Assembly (NCBI RefSeq): GCF_945862485.1 | Contig: NZ_CAMAYF010000002.1 | Span: 1 to 64,000, forward strand | Source of the DNA: Sphingorhabdus sp. EL138 | GTDB taxonomy: Bacteria; Pseudomonadota; Alphaproteobacteria; Sphingomonadales; Sphingomonadaceae | Length of the DNA: 64,000 nucleotides | Reading direction: 5' to 3' | Part shown: piece after piece, positions 30,968-41,169 of the stretch | How the letters are laid out: each line of letters starts with the position of its first letter | How positions within the stretch are numbered: position 1 is the first letter of the stretch | Notes under the pieces: model-generated | What the model was told of the DNA's origin: nothing | What the model saw: only the letters and a program-made list of their open reading frames with translations | Database searches by the model: none | Translations under genes and position numbers: made by a program

Positions 30968-31567
30968 ATGACTATGAACGCTGTTTTGGATTTGGATCCA
31001 CCCGCCCGGCTAGCAATTGCCTATGCGCGGTCAGACGTTCGGTCTGCATTTGCGCTGCTTCTGCAAATTGACAATCGTTTTGCCGATATATTGCGCAATG
31101 CGCGCGAGCCGATGATCGCGCAAATCAAAATGGCGTGGTGGCGTGAAGCTTTTGCAAGCGCAGTTGAGGCGCGGCCGAAGGGGGAGTCATTGCTGCAGGC
31201 GCTCAATGAAGCGGGGGACCGTATTCAGCTAAGCGCATTGGAGGCGTTGGCTTCGGCGTGGGAGCATCTGTTGGGCAATGAGCAGTTCAGCCAAGAGCTC
31301 ATCGACACCCATGCCGAGTTGCGCGCTGAAGCGATTTTTGTGACCTATGCGGGTTGGATAGGTTGTGCGCAGGATTTGCGACCTATTGGACGGAATTGGG
31401 CGATTGAAGCCTTGCGCATTGCGTTTCCCGAACGCGTTGCAGACTGCACTATGCCATCTACACCGTTGCCAAAGACGCGGGCCTTACGTCCATTGTCTAT
31501 TTTGACAATGTCGGTGCGGACGGGATCAGGTCTCAGGTTAATTTTACATGCATTAACAGGTATCTAG
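30968..31567 (+). CDS. Squalene/phytoene synthase-like protein (NDUFAF6-type)
   Basis: 199 residues of the squalene/phytoene synthase fold: IAQIKMAWWREAF near 51-63, a mid-region helix pair, and RALRPLSILTMSVR near the end. True synthases have two DXXXD motifs that bind magnesium and prenyl diphosphate; I see neither here. It is therefore more likely a non-catalytic relative such as the group containing the complex I assembly factor NDUFAF6. It follows pdhB by 75 bp. ATG 30974 is an alternative start. Confidence 0.7.
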   Translation: MTMNAVLDLDPPARLAIAYARSDVRSAFALLLQIDNRFADILRNAREPMIAQIKMAWWREAFASAVEARPKGESLLQALNEAGDRIQLSALEALASAWEHLLGNEQFSQELIDTHAELRAEAIFVTYAGWIGCAQDLRPIGRNWAIEALRIAFPERVADCTMPSTPLPKTRALRPLSILTMSVRTGSGLRLILHALTGI

Positions 31568-31610
31568 GTATACGATTTGCTCGGGAGGCATCCACAAGGA
31601 GGCGATTGCA

Positions 31611-32075
31611 ATGCAGCGTATGTTAATTGGCGGCGTTGCTGCCTTACTGATGGCGTGCGGCGGATTATTGGTCTGGCAAAGCATGGCTAATCAACCGTCG
31701 CTGATTCCTGCGCCGCCACCGCCCACAGTCCTGTCCGACAAGCTGCCTGAAGCCGCGGGTGATGCGCCTGCCTTTGGCCCCGCGCCACCTACGCCGCCCG
31801 AGGCACCTAAAGCCAGTCGCGAAGAAATGCGGTTCAACCGCTATGACCGCAATAGGGACGAACTCGTATCGCGGCTCGAAATGATGGGTAGCCGAACAAA
31901 GGCGTTTAAGGCGCTTGATGCCGATGGCAATAATTTGCTGACGTTTGAGGAATGGGCCGCCGCAACGGGGCAGCGCTTTGCGAGTGCCGATGGTAACAAA
32001 GATCTGCTTCTGACGCGCAAGGAGTTCGTCCGGACTCGGCCCAAGGCACCCCCAAAGCAGGGATGTCGTTGTTAG
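31611..32075 (+). CDS. EF-hand calcium-binding protein, membrane-anchored or exported
   Basis: 154 residues with an N-terminal hydrophobic segment ([19 protein letters not shown], near 4-22), a proline-rich stretch, then three EF-hand loops with acidic residues at the expected positions: [24 protein letters not shown] and [12 protein letters not shown]. It is probably periplasmic, and its role is unknown. A strong AAGGAGG site precedes the ATG. Its stop overlaps that of convergent trmFO. Confidence 0.8.
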   Translation: MQRMLIGGVAALLMACGGLLVWQSMANQPSLIPAPPPPTVLSDKLPEAAGDAPAFGPAPPTPPEAPKASREEMRFNRYDRNRDELVSRLEMMGSRTKAFKALDADGNNLLTFEEWAAATGQRFASADGNKDLLLTRKEFVRTRPKAPPKQGCRC

Positions 32076-33409
32076 GCTGCGATGGCTTGGCTCGCTATCC
32101 AACTGTTTAAATCTGTCCGCGCCCTGCCGGTCATCGCTGCTTTGCGCGATTTCTTATGCACTTTTTCATCCAACGGGGCGAATAGGCCAAAATTGATGTT
32201 CATCGGCTGATAATCCTCGGCCAGCGCGTCGCCCGTGATATGGCCAAGCAATGCGCCAAGCGCTGTAGTCGATGGTGGCGCCGTAACATTACGTCCAGCC
32301 AATTCCGCGGCTGTCATAATGCCTGCCATCAAACCAACTGCGCTGCTCTCCACATAGCCTTCGCAGCCGGTGATTTGCCCCGCAAAGCGGATATGCGGCG
32401 CAGATTTTAACCGAAGCTGACGGTCCAACAATATGGGCGAGCGGATGAAGGTGTTGCGGTGTAGCCCGCCAAGCCGCGCAAACTCCGCCTTTTCGAGGCC
32501 CGGTATAGTGCGGAGCAGTTCTACCTGTGCACCATGCTTCATCTTTGTTTGAAAGCCGACCATGTTCCACAGCGTGCCTTGCTTGTTATCCTGCCGCAAT
32601 TGCACGACAGCATGCGCCCAACGGCCCGTTTTGGGGTTGTCGAGACCAACAGGCTTCATAGGGCCAAAGCGCAGCGTGTCTAATCCACGCGATGCCATAA
32701 CCTCAATCGGCATGCAGCCTTCGAAATAGGGCGTGTTGGTTTCCCATTCCTTGAACTCCGCTTTATCCGAGTCCAGCAAACCTTGATGAAAGGCACGATA
32801 TTGCGCCTCATCCATCGGACAGTTGATATAATCCTTGCCATCGCCCTTGTCCCAGCGAGAGGCATACCATGCAATGTCCATGTCAATGCTGTCATGATAG
32901 ACAATGGGTGCAATTGCATCGAAGAAAGCCAAGCGGTCCTCACCGGTTTTCGCCATGATGCTTTCGGCGAGATTTGTCGCCGTCAGTGGACCAGTGGCGA
33001 TAATCACGGGCCGATCGGACGGAATGACGTCCACACGCTCACGCACGATTTCGATATTGCCGTTGTTCTCAAGATGCTTTGTGACGGTTTCAGAAAACAC
33101 ATCGCGATCGACGGCCAGGGCGGAGCCCGCTGGCACCTTGGCCACTTCAGCCGCCTGCATGATTAGTGAGCCCAGATCACGCATTTCCTGATGCAACAGG
33201 CCAACGGCATTATTTTCGGCGTCATCTGACCGGAAACTGTTGGAGCATACCAGTTCAGCCAAGCCATCGGTTTGATGGGCCGGCGTCATGTCCCCTGATC
33301 CACGCATTTCCGACAGCCGCACACGGACACCGCGCTGCGCCAATTGCCACGCGGCTTCGCAGCCCGCGAGGCCGCCACCGATAATCTGTACATCATAATT
33401 TTTGATCAT
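32072..33409 (-). CDS. trmFO: Methylenetetrahydrofolate-tRNA uracil-5-methyltransferase TrmFO
   Basis: Folate- and FAD-dependent enzyme that makes m5U54 in the tRNA T loop. It has 445 residues. The dinucleotide-binding [12 protein letters not shown] is at residues 9-20, and the conserved ELVCSNSFR cysteine is Cys55, matching the catalytic cysteine of the family. The frame stays open upstream to 34243, but that part is antisense to the dehydratase gene, so the start is MIKNYDVQ at 33409. No ribosome-binding site is visible. Its start codon overlaps that of the divergent dehydratase gene. Confidence 0.95.
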   Translation of the reverse strand: MIKNYDVQIIGGGLAGCEAAWQLAQRGVRVRLSEMRGSGDMTPAHQTDGLAELVCSNSFRSDDAENNAVGLLHQEMRDLGSLIMQAAEVAKVPAGSALAVDRDVFSETVTKHLENNGNIEIVRERVDVIPSDRPVIIATGPLTATNLAESIMAKTGEDRLAFFDAIAPIVYHDSIDMDIAWYASRWDKGDGKDYINCPMDEAQYRAFHQGLLDSDKAEFKEWETNTPYFEGCMPIEVMASRGLDTLRFGPMKPVGLDNPKTGRWAHAVVQLRQDNKQGTLWNMVGFQTKMKHGAQVELLRTIPGLEKAEFARLGGLHRNTFIRSPILLDRQLRLKSAPHIRFAGQITGCEGYVESSAVGLMAGIMTAAELAGRNVTAPPSTTALGALLGHITGDALAEDYQPMNINFGLFAPLDEKVHKKSRKAAMTGRARTDLNSWIASQAIAA

Positions 33410-34307
33410 GATGGCGCGGCTATCAAAAATCTTTGGCGCTGCACAGGCCAAAGCGCCAAGATGGGCTATGGGATTTACACCTAACTCTTCAGGCGACGGG
33501 ACGATCTTGCGGCCATTACTGGTTCCGCCGACCTCTGACGCCCACAAATATAGTCGTGGGCACGCGATGGTGTGGAGCGGTCCGGTCCTGCATACGGGCG
33601 CGTCTAGGCTCACTGCGCAGGCAGCATTGTCTGTGGGGGCTGGTTTGGTAACTCTTATAGGCGAAAGGCCTGCGCTGTCTGAACACGCCGCGCATGTTAC
33701 CTCAATCATGTTGCGCGAAGCGGATATGTCCTTAGCCTGTGTCGATGATCGCGTTACTGCCTTTGCCATTGGTCCGGGGGCAGGGGCATCGGTTGGGCAG
33801 GCCGTCCTCAATGTTCTGAGCCTCAATATCCCCACTATACTCGATGCGGACGCGCTGACCGCCTTTGAAGGCGACCCCGCCACTTTGTTCGGTGCAACGG
33901 GGTCGACGGACGTTATGACGCCGCATATTGGAGAGTTCCGCCGCCTTTTCCAAAATATAACGATCGATAATCGTGCGGAGGCCGTGCGCCGAGCAGCCGA
34001 TCGCGCGCAATGCGTTGTGCTTCTTAAGGGGTCAGAAACATGGATAGCTGCACCCGACGGACGTATTTTGGTGAACCGCCATGCGTCGCCTTGGTTGGCA
34101 ACTGCTGGATCGGGTGATGTGCTCACCGGACTCATTTGTGGGTTGATGGCGCAGGGGGTGACGGCGTTTGACGCGGCCAGCATGGGTGCGTGGCTGCACG
34201 GCGATGTTGGTGTGCGCGGTGGACCAGGGCTAACCGCGGACAATATGATTGCTCATATTCCGCTTGTTTTGCGCGGGTGTTTGCACGATGCACAGGAACA
34301 TGGCTGA
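33408..34307 (+). CDS. NAD(P)H-hydrate dehydratase, ADP/ATP-dependent (epimerase domain absent)
   Basis: Repairs hydrated NAD(P)H. Of 299 residues, the kinase-like domain starts near [13 protein letters not shown] (residue 46). It contains GPGAG, the [10 protein letters not shown] motif near 170 and the nucleotide-binding [12 protein letters not shown] near 243. In most proteobacteria this domain is fused behind an epimerase (NnrE) domain; here nothing of that domain precedes it. ATGs at 33408, 33411 and 33468 are all possible starts, none with a clear ribosome-binding site. If 33468 is used, the overlap with trmFO disappears. Confidence 0.85.
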   Translation: MMARLSKIFGAAQAKAPRWAMGFTPNSSGDGTILRPLLVPPTSDAHKYSRGHAMVWSGPVLHTGASRLTAQAALSVGAGLVTLIGERPALSEHAAHVTSIMLREADMSLACVDDRVTAFAIGPGAGASVGQAVLNVLSLNIPTILDADALTAFEGDPATLFGATGSTDVMTPHIGEFRRLFQNITIDNRAEAVRRAADRAQCVVLLKGSETWIAAPDGRILVNRHASPWLATAGSGDVLTGLICGLMAQGVTAFDAASMGAWLHGDVGVRGGPGLTADNMIAHIPLVLRGCLHDAQEHG

Positions 34308-34983
34308 GGATCTCGCACATAAACGCCCTTATTTGCTCGGTAGCTTGATTGCCGGAATAAGCTTTCCTGCGACATGGTTGTTTCTACCGATTGATGGCGG
34401 GTTATACGCCATTATCTGGAAAATGGCGGCCGTCGGACTGCTGGTGCCATTTGCGTTGCGCCGTCACCATCAGGGCGAATTTATCCTGTTGGCTATAATG
34501 CTTGCATTTTATGCACTAGGGGACGGGTTGATTGAACTCGGCATGGTTGCAGGTGCCTTGGCATTTGCCGCCGGACATTTGGTGGCCTTGTTTATCTATT
34601 TCCGTCACCGGCGCGTCAAACCGGCATTCATTCAAAAGTTGCTTGCCGCGATAATATTCTTGGCCTCGCCCGTCATTGCATTTTTTCTTCCGCCTACCCA
34701 AGACGAGGGCATTCAGGTAGCTGCTTACAGCGTCATTCTCGCTGCTATGGCGGCCATGGCATGGAGCAGCAATTTTCCGCGTTACCGAGTCGGTTTGGGC
34801 GCGGTATTGTTTGTAGTTTCAGACATGCTGATCTTCGCAGAGCTTGGTCCGCTCTCGGGATCCACCATGACGGGCATCGCCATCTGGTATCTTTACTATT
34901 TCGGTGTGCTCATGATTACGGTAGGCGTAGCGCAGACATTGGTTAAGCGCGGACATTTTGCCGATGGTGAAGAGCGCGACTAA
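34300..34983 (+). CDS. YhhN family membrane protein (lysoplasmalogenase-like)
   Basis: 227 residues with seven or eight membrane segments. The pattern FYALGDGLIELG near 64-75, the LVALFIYFR segment and the VVSDMLIFAEL segment near 179-189 match the YhhN/TMEM86 family, whose members hydrolyse lysoplasmalogens. Whether that activity applies in bacteria without plasmalogens is unclear. The start at 34300 overlaps the dehydratase stop by 8 nt; 34288 is an alternative. Confidence 0.78.
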   Translation: MAEDLAHKRPYLLGSLIAGISFPATWLFLPIDGGLYAIIWKMAAVGLLVPFALRRHHQGEFILLAIMLAFYALGDGLIELGMVAGALAFAAGHLVALFIYFRHRRVKPAFIQKLLAAIIFLASPVIAFFLPPTQDEGIQVAAYSVILAAMAAMAWSSNFPRYRVGLGAVLFVVSDMLIFAELGPLSGSTMTGIAIWYLYYFGVLMITVGVAQTLVKRGHFADGEERD

Positions 34984-35009
34984 ATTGGCAAGGTCACCCT
35001 ACCTGACAT

Positions 35010-35033
35010 CAACCTGAACTTGTTTCAGGGTTA
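35010..35033. repeat. Palindromic repeat, REP-like, between convergent genes
   Basis: AACCTGAA and TTTCAGGGTT form an imperfect stem around CTTG. Part of it recurs inverted at 18462-18480. It sits between the ends of convergent genes, so it could serve as a terminator for gyrA, although U runs are lacking. Confidence 0.5.
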
Positions 35034-35066
35034 CGAAGCATCGATCAAAGATGACGGTGTCTTTGT

Positions 35067-37793
35067 TTACTCCGCTATCGGCGTATCTGTAACCGCGCCG
35101 TCGCCTTCGACACCGCTCTCAATGGAGATATCGGCGTCGTCCTCATCGCTTTCGTCAATCTTGGCCGCGCCAACCACATGTTCGTTGTCACCGACATTGA
35201 ACAAGCGCACGCCTGCCGTTCCGCGACCCAAAACGCGCAAGCTGTCGAGCGGCATGCGGATCAACTTTGCCTGATCGGTGACGAGCATCAACTGGTCGCC
35301 CTTCGTTGCGGGGAAGCTGGCCACGACCGGACCGTTACGCTCAATATTGTCGATATTTGTGATGCCTTGGCCGCCACGACCTGTGCGGCGATAGGCGTAG
35401 GCAGATGACAGTTTGCCATAGCCATTGGCGCAAACGGTCAGAATGAACTGTTCGCGCTCCGACATTTCCGTGATGCGTTCGGCAGAGATGGTTGGCTCGC
35501 CCTCCTTCTCCGGCTTCCAAGGGGCAAAGCGCAGATAATCCTCGCGCTCCTCTGGCAACGTACCGACGCGCTTGAGGATTGATAACGACATAACCTCGTC
35601 GCCTTTTGCCAATTTCATGGCGCGTACGCCAGTCGACGCGCGGCTTTGGAATTCACGGATGTCGTCGGCAGCAAAGCGGATCGCTTTACCATAGCGGCTC
35701 GCGAGCAAGACATCGTCCTCGGCGCTTAACAGTTCCACGCCAATCAACTTATCGTCGGCATCTTCGCCTTCAAACTTCATCGCGATTTTGCCATTGCTTG
35801 GGACATTGGCAAAAGCGTCCATGCTGTTGCGGCGGGCATAACCCTTGGATGTCGCAAATACGACGCTGAGGCCGCCCCATTCAGCCTCATCTTCCGGCAA
35901 GGTCAAAACGTTGGAAATGACTTCGCCTTCGCCCAATGGTAGCAAGTTGACCATGGGCCGACCGCGCGTTGACGGGCCGCCTTCGGGCAACTTCCACACC
36001 TTCAGGCGATAAACTTTACCGATGTTGGAGAAAAACAATACAGGCGTATGTGTACTGGTGACGAACAATTCGGTAACGGCGTCCTCATCTTTGGTCGCCA
36101 TACCCGCGCGGCCCTTGCCACCACGGTTTTGTGCACGGAATGTCGCCAAAGCGGTACGTTTGATGTAACCGCCATGGGTCACGGTGACGACCATTTCCTC
36201 ACGCTCCATAAGGTCTTCATCGTCTAGGCCATCCCAACTTGCGGTGATTTCGCAAAGCCGCGGGGTGGAAAATTCGGTGTCGATCGCGACCAGTTCTTCG
36301 CGCAGCACGGCATACAGCTTTACCCGGTCGCCCAAAATTGCGAGATACTCCGCGATACTTTCCGCAAGTGCTTGAAGTTCTTTGCCAATTTCGTCACGGC
36401 CAAGAGCGGTCAGGCGATGTAGGCGCAATTCAAGAATGGCGCGGACCTGCAACTCCGACAATTGGTAGCTGTCGCCGCTAATCTCGGTTTCGACGGCTTC
36501 CACCAATTTGATGTAGGACGCGATTTCGGCGATAGGCCATTTGCGCGCAATCAATGCTGCGCGCGCTTCTGCGGGGCTGGCGGAACCACGGATGATCCGC
36601 ACGACTTCGTCCAAATTGGTGACCGCGACAACAAGGCCAAGCAACAAATGCGCGCGTTCGCGGGCCTTGTTCAGTTCAAACTTCGTCCGACGGGTAATCA
36701 CCTCTTCACGGAAACGAATGAAGGATTCGATGATGTCGCGCAGGTTCAGGACTTCGGGGCGGCCGCCACGAATGGCGAGCATATTGGCAGGGAAGCTCGA
36801 TTGCGCCTGCGTGTGGCGCCACAATTGGTTAAGGACGACGTCGGTTGTCGCATCGCGCTTCAGATCGATGACGATGCGCACCCCCTTGCGGCTCGATTCA
36901 TCGCGAATATCAGACACGCCCTCAATCCGCTTGTCCTTCGCGGCTTCGGCGATTTTCTCAACAAGTGCGGATTTACCGACCTGAAATGGAATGCTGGTGA
37001 GGACGATGGAGCGGCGGTCGCCTTTCCCTTCCTCAATTTCATGCCGCGCGCGCTGCATGATGGAGCCCTTGCCCTCACGATAAGCCGCGCGTGCGCCGCC
37101 AGTGCCGAGTATGAGCGGGCCAGTTGGAAAATCGGGGGCAGGGACGATTTCGATCAGTTCATCAATCGTAATTGCGGGATTGTCGATATAGGCCAAGCAT
37201 GCCTTGATCACTTCGCCCAGATTATGCGGCGGGATGTTGGTCGCCATGCCAACGGCGATACCGCCCGCGCCATTGACCAACAGGTTCGGAAAACGCGCAG
37301 GCAAAACCTGGGGTTCTTCACGGCTGCCGTCATAATTGGGTTGGAAATCAACCGTGTCCTTGTCGAGATCATCCAAAAGTGCGTTGGCGACCTTGTTCAA
37401 CCGCGCCTCAGTATAGCGCATCGAGGCTGGTGGATCTGGGTCCATCGAACCGAAGTTACCCTGACCATCGATCAATGGCACGCGCATCGACCAATCTTGG
37501 GTCATACGCGCCAGCGCATCGTAAATCGCGCTGTCGCCATGCGGGTGATAGTTACCCATCACATCGCCTACGATTTTCGCCGATTTGCGATAGGGGCGCC
37601 CTGCCACAAAGCCACCTTCTTGACTGGCGAACAAAATCCGGCGGTGAACGGGCTTTAAACCGTCGCGCACATCGGGAAGGGCGCGCGATACAATGACCGA
37701 CATTGCATAGTCGAGATAGCTCGACTTCATTTCATCGACAATGTCGACAGGTGAAATGTCCGATGGGTCCAAGGTAACTGTGTCGTCGGTCAC
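35067..37793 (-). CDS. gyrA: DNA gyrase subunit A
   Basis: Breakage-reunion subunit of gyrase, which introduces negative supercoils. It has 908 residues. The catalytic tyrosine is Tyr128 in RYTEARL. The quinolone-resistance region reads [12 protein letters not shown] with the sensitive-type Ser88 and Asp92. The GyrA box RGGKGRAG opens the C-terminal beta-pinwheel, and the tail is acidic. I choose the GTG at 37793 ([12 protein letters not shown]) because it has AAGGA 10 nt upstream and fits relatives; an ATG at 37838 would add 15 residues. Confidence 0.96.
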   Translation of the reverse strand: MTDDTVTLDPSDISPVDIVDEMKSSYLDYAMSVIVSRALPDVRDGLKPVHRRILFASQEGGFVAGRPYRKSAKIVGDVMGNYHPHGDSAIYDALARMTQDWSMRVPLIDGQGNFGSMDPDPPASMRYTEARLNKVANALLDDLDKDTVDFQPNYDGSREEPQVLPARFPNLLVNGAGGIAVGMATNIPPHNLGEVIKACLAYIDNPAITIDELIEIVPAPDFPTGPLILGTGGARAAYREGKGSIMQRARHEIEEGKGDRRSIVLTSIPFQVGKSALVEKIAEAAKDKRIEGVSDIRDESSRKGVRIVIDLKRDATTDVVLNQLWRHTQAQSSFPANMLAIRGGRPEVLNLRDIIESFIRFREEVITRRTKFELNKARERAHLLLGLVVAVTNLDEVVRIIRGSASPAEARAALIARKWPIAEIASYIKLVEAVETEISGDSYQLSELQVRAILELRLHRLTALGRDEIGKELQALAESIAEYLAILGDRVKLYAVLREELVAIDTEFSTPRLCEITASWDGLDDEDLMEREEMVVTVTHGGYIKRTALATFRAQNRGGKGRAGMATKDEDAVTELFVTSTHTPVLFFSNIGKVYRLKVWKLPEGGPSTRGRPMVNLLPLGEGEVISNVLTLPEDEAEWGGLSVVFATSKGYARRNSMDAFANVPSNGKIAMKFEGEDADDKLIGVELLSAEDDVLLASRYGKAIRFAADDIREFQSRASTGVRAMKLAKGDEVMSLSILKRVGTLPEEREDYLRFAPWKPEKEGEPTISAERITEMSEREQFILTVCANGYGKLSSAYAYRRTGRGGQGITNIDNIERNGPVVASFPATKGDQLMLVTDQAKLIRMPLDSLRVLGRGTAGVRLFNVGDNEHVVGAAKIDESDEDDADISIESGVEGDGAVTDTPIAE

Positions 37794-37918
37794 GCCGCGA
37801 TAATCCTTATATTTATAATAACCAAACCCTAGACCCAATGGGCCTAAATGGCCACATGCGACTGCCCCAATTGCGCATTTTTCACCAGCTTATCCACAGA
37901 TTCACACCTTGGTGGCAC

Positions 37919-38614
37919 TTAGGGCGCGACCAAGCTTCCGTCATAGGCAAAAATTTGCCCGCTTTGCTCTGGTTTCAGGCCATGAAGCACATTGAGCATG
38001 TCTCCAGCTGCGCGGGCGGGGGTAAAGCGTTCATGCGCAGGATTGCCCTTGAACGGAGCGCTGAGCGCCGTCTCGACGGTGCCGGGATGTAGGCCGACAA
38101 CAACGGATTGCGGATTTTTGCGCTGCCATTCGATGGCGATGTTGCGAATGAGCATATTGAGCGCGGATTTTGATGAACGATAGCTGTGCCAACCACCCAA
38201 GCGATTGTCGGAGATGCTGCCCACCCGCGCCGACAAGGCCGCAAAGCAGATCGGGCCTTGCTTGGCCATGATCGGCAGGAAATATTTAGCGACAAGTGCA
38301 GGTCCGACTGCGTTAATGCGGAAGTTTTCCATCATCCAGTCAGGATCTAGCTCGCGAAGGCTCTTCTCTGGGCCTTTACGCGCAGAATGCAGCAGTCCGG
38401 TCGCCACAATGACTAGGCTTATGGGCGGATATGTACCCGATAGAGAATCGGCGGCAGCCGCAATGCTTGCCTCGTCCAATATATCCAGGGGGTGGGCGCT
38501 TTCACGATGAAGTCGGATAACCCGCGCATAATTTGGATCTTGTTCCAATGCATTTGCAAGCGCCGCGCCAATTCCACCACGCGCTCCAATGATTACTACA
38601 CTGCGTTCACCCAC
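37919..38614 (-). CDS. Short-chain dehydrogenase/reductase, CsgA-like
   Basis: 231 residues with the SDR cofactor motif GARGGIG at 10-16, a catalytic serine in FAALSARVGSIS and the YXXXK pair in SYRSSKSALN. Substrate unknown; it resembles the C-signal/sniffer-type SDR subgroup. It stands alone, divergent from the secreted repeat protein. Confidence 0.87.
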   Translation of the reverse strand: MGERSVVIIGARGGIGAALANALEQDPNYARVIRLHRESAHPLDILDEASIAAAADSLSGTYPPISLVIVATGLLHSARKGPEKSLRELDPDWMMENFRINAVGPALVAKYFLPIMAKQGPICFAALSARVGSISDNRLGGWHSYRSSKSALNMLIRNIAIEWQRKNPQSVVVGLHPGTVETALSAPFKGNPAHERFTPARAAGDMLNVLHGLKPEQSGQIFAYDGSLVAP

Positions 38615-38742
38615 TTGTTTTTTGCTCCGGTTCCTTCAACGGGAAAATCTGCAATCGCGCTATGGTAATTGCACAGACGATATCAAGGTCCTATAAACCA
38701 AGCTTTAGAAGGCCCAAGGCTTATTAATTTGCGGAGAGTTAC

Positions 38743-40071
38743 ATGAAACTAGTTTCAAAATTTGCCCTCGCTTTGTCGTTGGTTGCGGTTTCAGCCGCAC
38801 CTGCCGCGTATGCGCAGTCCAATGAAAAGCCCAAGAAGGAAAAAAATGGTAAGGAAGCGGCTGCCGCTCCCAAGAGAAATTATTCAAAACCTTTTATCGC
38901 GGCTTATATGCCTGTGTCGGATTTGTTGAACAAAGCAAAGAATGCCGAAGCCGCTAAGGCAGAATTTCCAAAGGTCGTTGCCGCCATTGGCAATGATGAT
39001 GACCGTTATGAAGCCGGCATATTGGCCATAAACATCGGCGCGCCGTTGAAGGATCTGGCGTTTCAGGAGCAGGGCATCGATTTGTTGATTGCATCGGCTA
39101 CCACCCCTGCCGATTTGAAGAAAGAATATACGTTCCGCAAGGGCGCTATTGCATATGATGGTAAGCGATTTGCGGATGCCGAAAAACATATGATCGACGC
39201 CTATAATCTAGGGCATCGCGCCAACAATATCGAATTCCTCATTTCCAACGCCATGTCGCAACAGAACAAAGATGCAGGCGCGGTCGCGTGGATTGGCAAG
39301 GCGATTGAGAGCAGCAAGACGACGGGTGTAGTGAACAAGACCTATCTCGTGCGTGCCGCCATCCTTTCGGCCAAGGCCAAGAATTACGAAGGCGCGGCCA
39401 ATTTTTACAAAGATCTGATCGTAGCGGAGAATAACCCGGATTATTGGCATGATGCGCTTGCTTTTTTTGATCGCTCGCGTGACTTCAATCCAGAAGAAAC
39501 GCTCGATATCATGCGCTTAATGCGCGCCACCGACGGTATTCGCTTTCAACAGGAATATGCGGCATATCTCGATAGCCTCAGCTATATTGGTGTGCGTTAC
39601 CCGGCCGAAGCCGTTTCTGTGCTGGACGAAGGTTTCACCAAGGGGTTAATTTCGCGCAACAATGTGACGTTTAGCGAGCGGTATAACGAAGCGAAGGCGC
39701 GCCTTGCAGAAGACACACGCACACTGGCTGGCACAGTTGCACCTGCAAAGGCCAGTCCAAAAGGTATGTTGGCTTCGCTGACCGGAGACTCCTTCTTCTC
39801 GCATAAGGATTACAAGACCGCGAAGGAACTGTATGAATCGGCGTTGAGCAAGGCACCTGTTGTGGACAAGGATGGCGGCGACCAGACAGACCGCACGCGT
39901 TTTCGCCTTGCGATGTCAAAGACGATGCTTGGCGATTATGCGGGCGCGAAGGCCGACTTTGGGATGATCACCGGCGCAAACAGAAAGGCAATGGCCGAAT
40001 ATTGGTTAATGTTTATTAACCATAAGGCAAATGCCGTGGTCACGCCGGTGGCGGCGGCGCAAACTACCTAA
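38743..40071 (+). CDS. Secreted tetratricopeptide-like repeat protein
   Basis: 442 residues. A clear Sec signal peptide ends at AYA-Q (near residue 24), followed by a Lys-rich stretch and then an all-helical body with TPR-like pairs (FADAEKHMIDAYNLGH, NYEGAANFYKDLIVAENN, DYKTAKELYESAL, DYAGAKADFGMI). It is probably periplasmic. I do not recognise a named family. The GGAGAG ribosome-binding site is good, and a strong terminator follows. Confidence 0.75.
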   Translation: MKLVSKFALALSLVAVSAAPAAYAQSNEKPKKEKNGKEAAAAPKRNYSKPFIAAYMPVSDLLNKAKNAEAAKAEFPKVVAAIGNDDDRYEAGILAINIGAPLKDLAFQEQGIDLLIASATTPADLKKEYTFRKGAIAYDGKRFADAEKHMIDAYNLGHRANNIEFLISNAMSQQNKDAGAVAWIGKAIESSKTTGVVNKTYLVRAAILSAKAKNYEGAANFYKDLIVAENNPDYWHDALAFFDRSRDFNPEETLDIMRLMRATDGIRFQQEYAAYLDSLSYIGVRYPAEAVSVLDEGFTKGLISRNNVTFSERYNEAKARLAEDTRTLAGTVAPAKASPKGMLASLTGDSFFSHKDYKTAKELYESALSKAPVVDKDGGDQTDRTRFRLAMSKTMLGDYAGAKADFGMITGANRKAMAEYWLMFINHKANAVVTPVAAAQTT

Positions 40072-40090
40072 GTTTCAGTAAAAAAGTTAA

Positions 40091-40120
40091 AAAAGGGCCC
40101 GCGCAATCGGGTCCTTTTTT
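40091..40120 (+). terminator. Rho-independent terminator
   Basis: A 7-bp stem GGGCCCG / CGGGTCC (one G-U) with a 6-base loop is followed by six T and preceded by an A run. The A run also allows it to work for the convergent Lrp/AsnC gene whose stop is at 40119. Confidence 0.85.
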
Positions 40121-40595
40121 ATACCTGGGAAATAGGGACGCCGGGTTCATCTTTGGCCGTGCGGATCGTCAATGATGTTTTGACGCTGCTCACATTGGGT
40201 GCGGATGTCAGTTTCGAGGTCAGAAATTCCTGAAATGACTGAAGGTCGCGCGCTACAATCTTCAGAATAAAGTCAATTTCGCCATTGAGCATGTGGCACT
40301 CACGCACATCGGGTAATGCCCGGACATGGTGTTCAAACGCTTTTAGATCATCCTCAGCCTGGCTTTTCAGACTAACCATGGCAAAAACGGTAATGGTGAA
40401 GCCCAACGCGCTGGCGTCTACATCGGCATGGTAGGATTTAATCGTACCCGATTGTTCGAGCGCACGCATACGGCGTAAACAAGGCGGTGCGGTAAGGCCG
40501 ACCTTGGTGGCGAGTTCCACATTGGTTATGCGACCGTCAGCCTGCAATTCAGCCAAAAGCTTCATATCTATCGCATCAAGGTTCGTATTAGCCAT
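40119..40595 (-). CDS. Lrp/AsnC family transcriptional regulator
   Basis: 158 residues. An N-terminal winged helix-turn-helix (LDAIDMKLLAELQADGR, then ELATKVGLTAPPCLRRMRAL) is followed by an AsnC/RAM effector domain. Such regulators sense amino acids; the target is unknown and no obvious partner gene is adjacent. The frame is open to 40691, but the family begins with the LDxIDxKLL helix, so I use 40595. Confidence 0.92.
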   Translation of the reverse strand: MANTNLDAIDMKLLAELQADGRITNVELATKVGLTAPPCLRRMRALEQSGTIKSYHADVDASALGFTITVFAMVSLKSQAEDDLKAFEHHVRALPDVRECHMLNGEIDFILKIVARDLQSFQEFLTSKLTSAPNVSSVKTSLTIRTAKDEPGVPISQV

Positions 40596-40873
40596 GATTT
40601 GGTAATTTCCATTTCTATTCTGCCCAATGCTTATAATATAATTATGCTGGTTTGCAATTGTCCCATGATCTCCCGCAAGCAATGGATACAAATATAGAGG
40701 CTGTAGCGCGCGGGAAGCTCGGAACTTTGACCGCCGTCTTGAAGCCTCGCTGCGGTTGGTACATTTTGGCGCTATGGTTTCCTTTTCAAATTTACCGCGT
40801 TTATGTCAGATAAAGGCTTGCGTATTCTCCTAAAGTTCGGCTATCGGCGCGCAGGTAGTTGGCGAGCCGGTTA

Positions 40874-40950
40874 GGGCCTGTAGCTCAGTTGGTTAGAGCT
40901 GGCCGCTCATAACGGCTAGGTCGGGGGTTCGAGTCCCTCCGGGCCCACCA
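40874..40950 (+). tRNA. tRNA-Ile2 (CAT, lysidine type)
   Basis: A 77-nt cloverleaf with encoded CCA. The acceptor GGGCCTG pairs with CGGGCCC and the anticodon loop has CAT. A CAT anticodon can be initiator Met, elongator Met or Ile2. The acceptor starts like tRNA-Ile(GAT) of alphaproteobacteria and carries the C4-G69 and C5-G68 pairs associated with recognition by the lysidine synthetase TilS. I therefore prefer Ile2; elongator Met is the alternative. Confidence 0.75.
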
Positions 40951-41015
40951 GCATCGCACAGCGAAGTTGGCAGGCAGCCAGCCGCGAGGACATTGTTATA
41001 CCAGTGATCCCATGT

Positions 41016-41092
<77 letters not shown>

Positions 41093-41169
41093 CTTTCTTA
41101 CTGTGAACTTAAATTTCTCGGCTTTAACCGGTCATTCCACCGAACAGGACCGCATTTTTTGCCATTTGC

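Noticed and set aside
33410-34243. N-terminal extension of trmFO giving a 723-residue protein
   Set aside because: This part is antisense to the hydrate dehydratase, has no conserved domain, and TrmFO proteins start at the FAD-binding strand (33409).
36462-37658. A 398-codon frame opposite gyrA
   Set aside because: It is a mirror of gyrA codon usage with no recognisable domain or ribosome-binding site.
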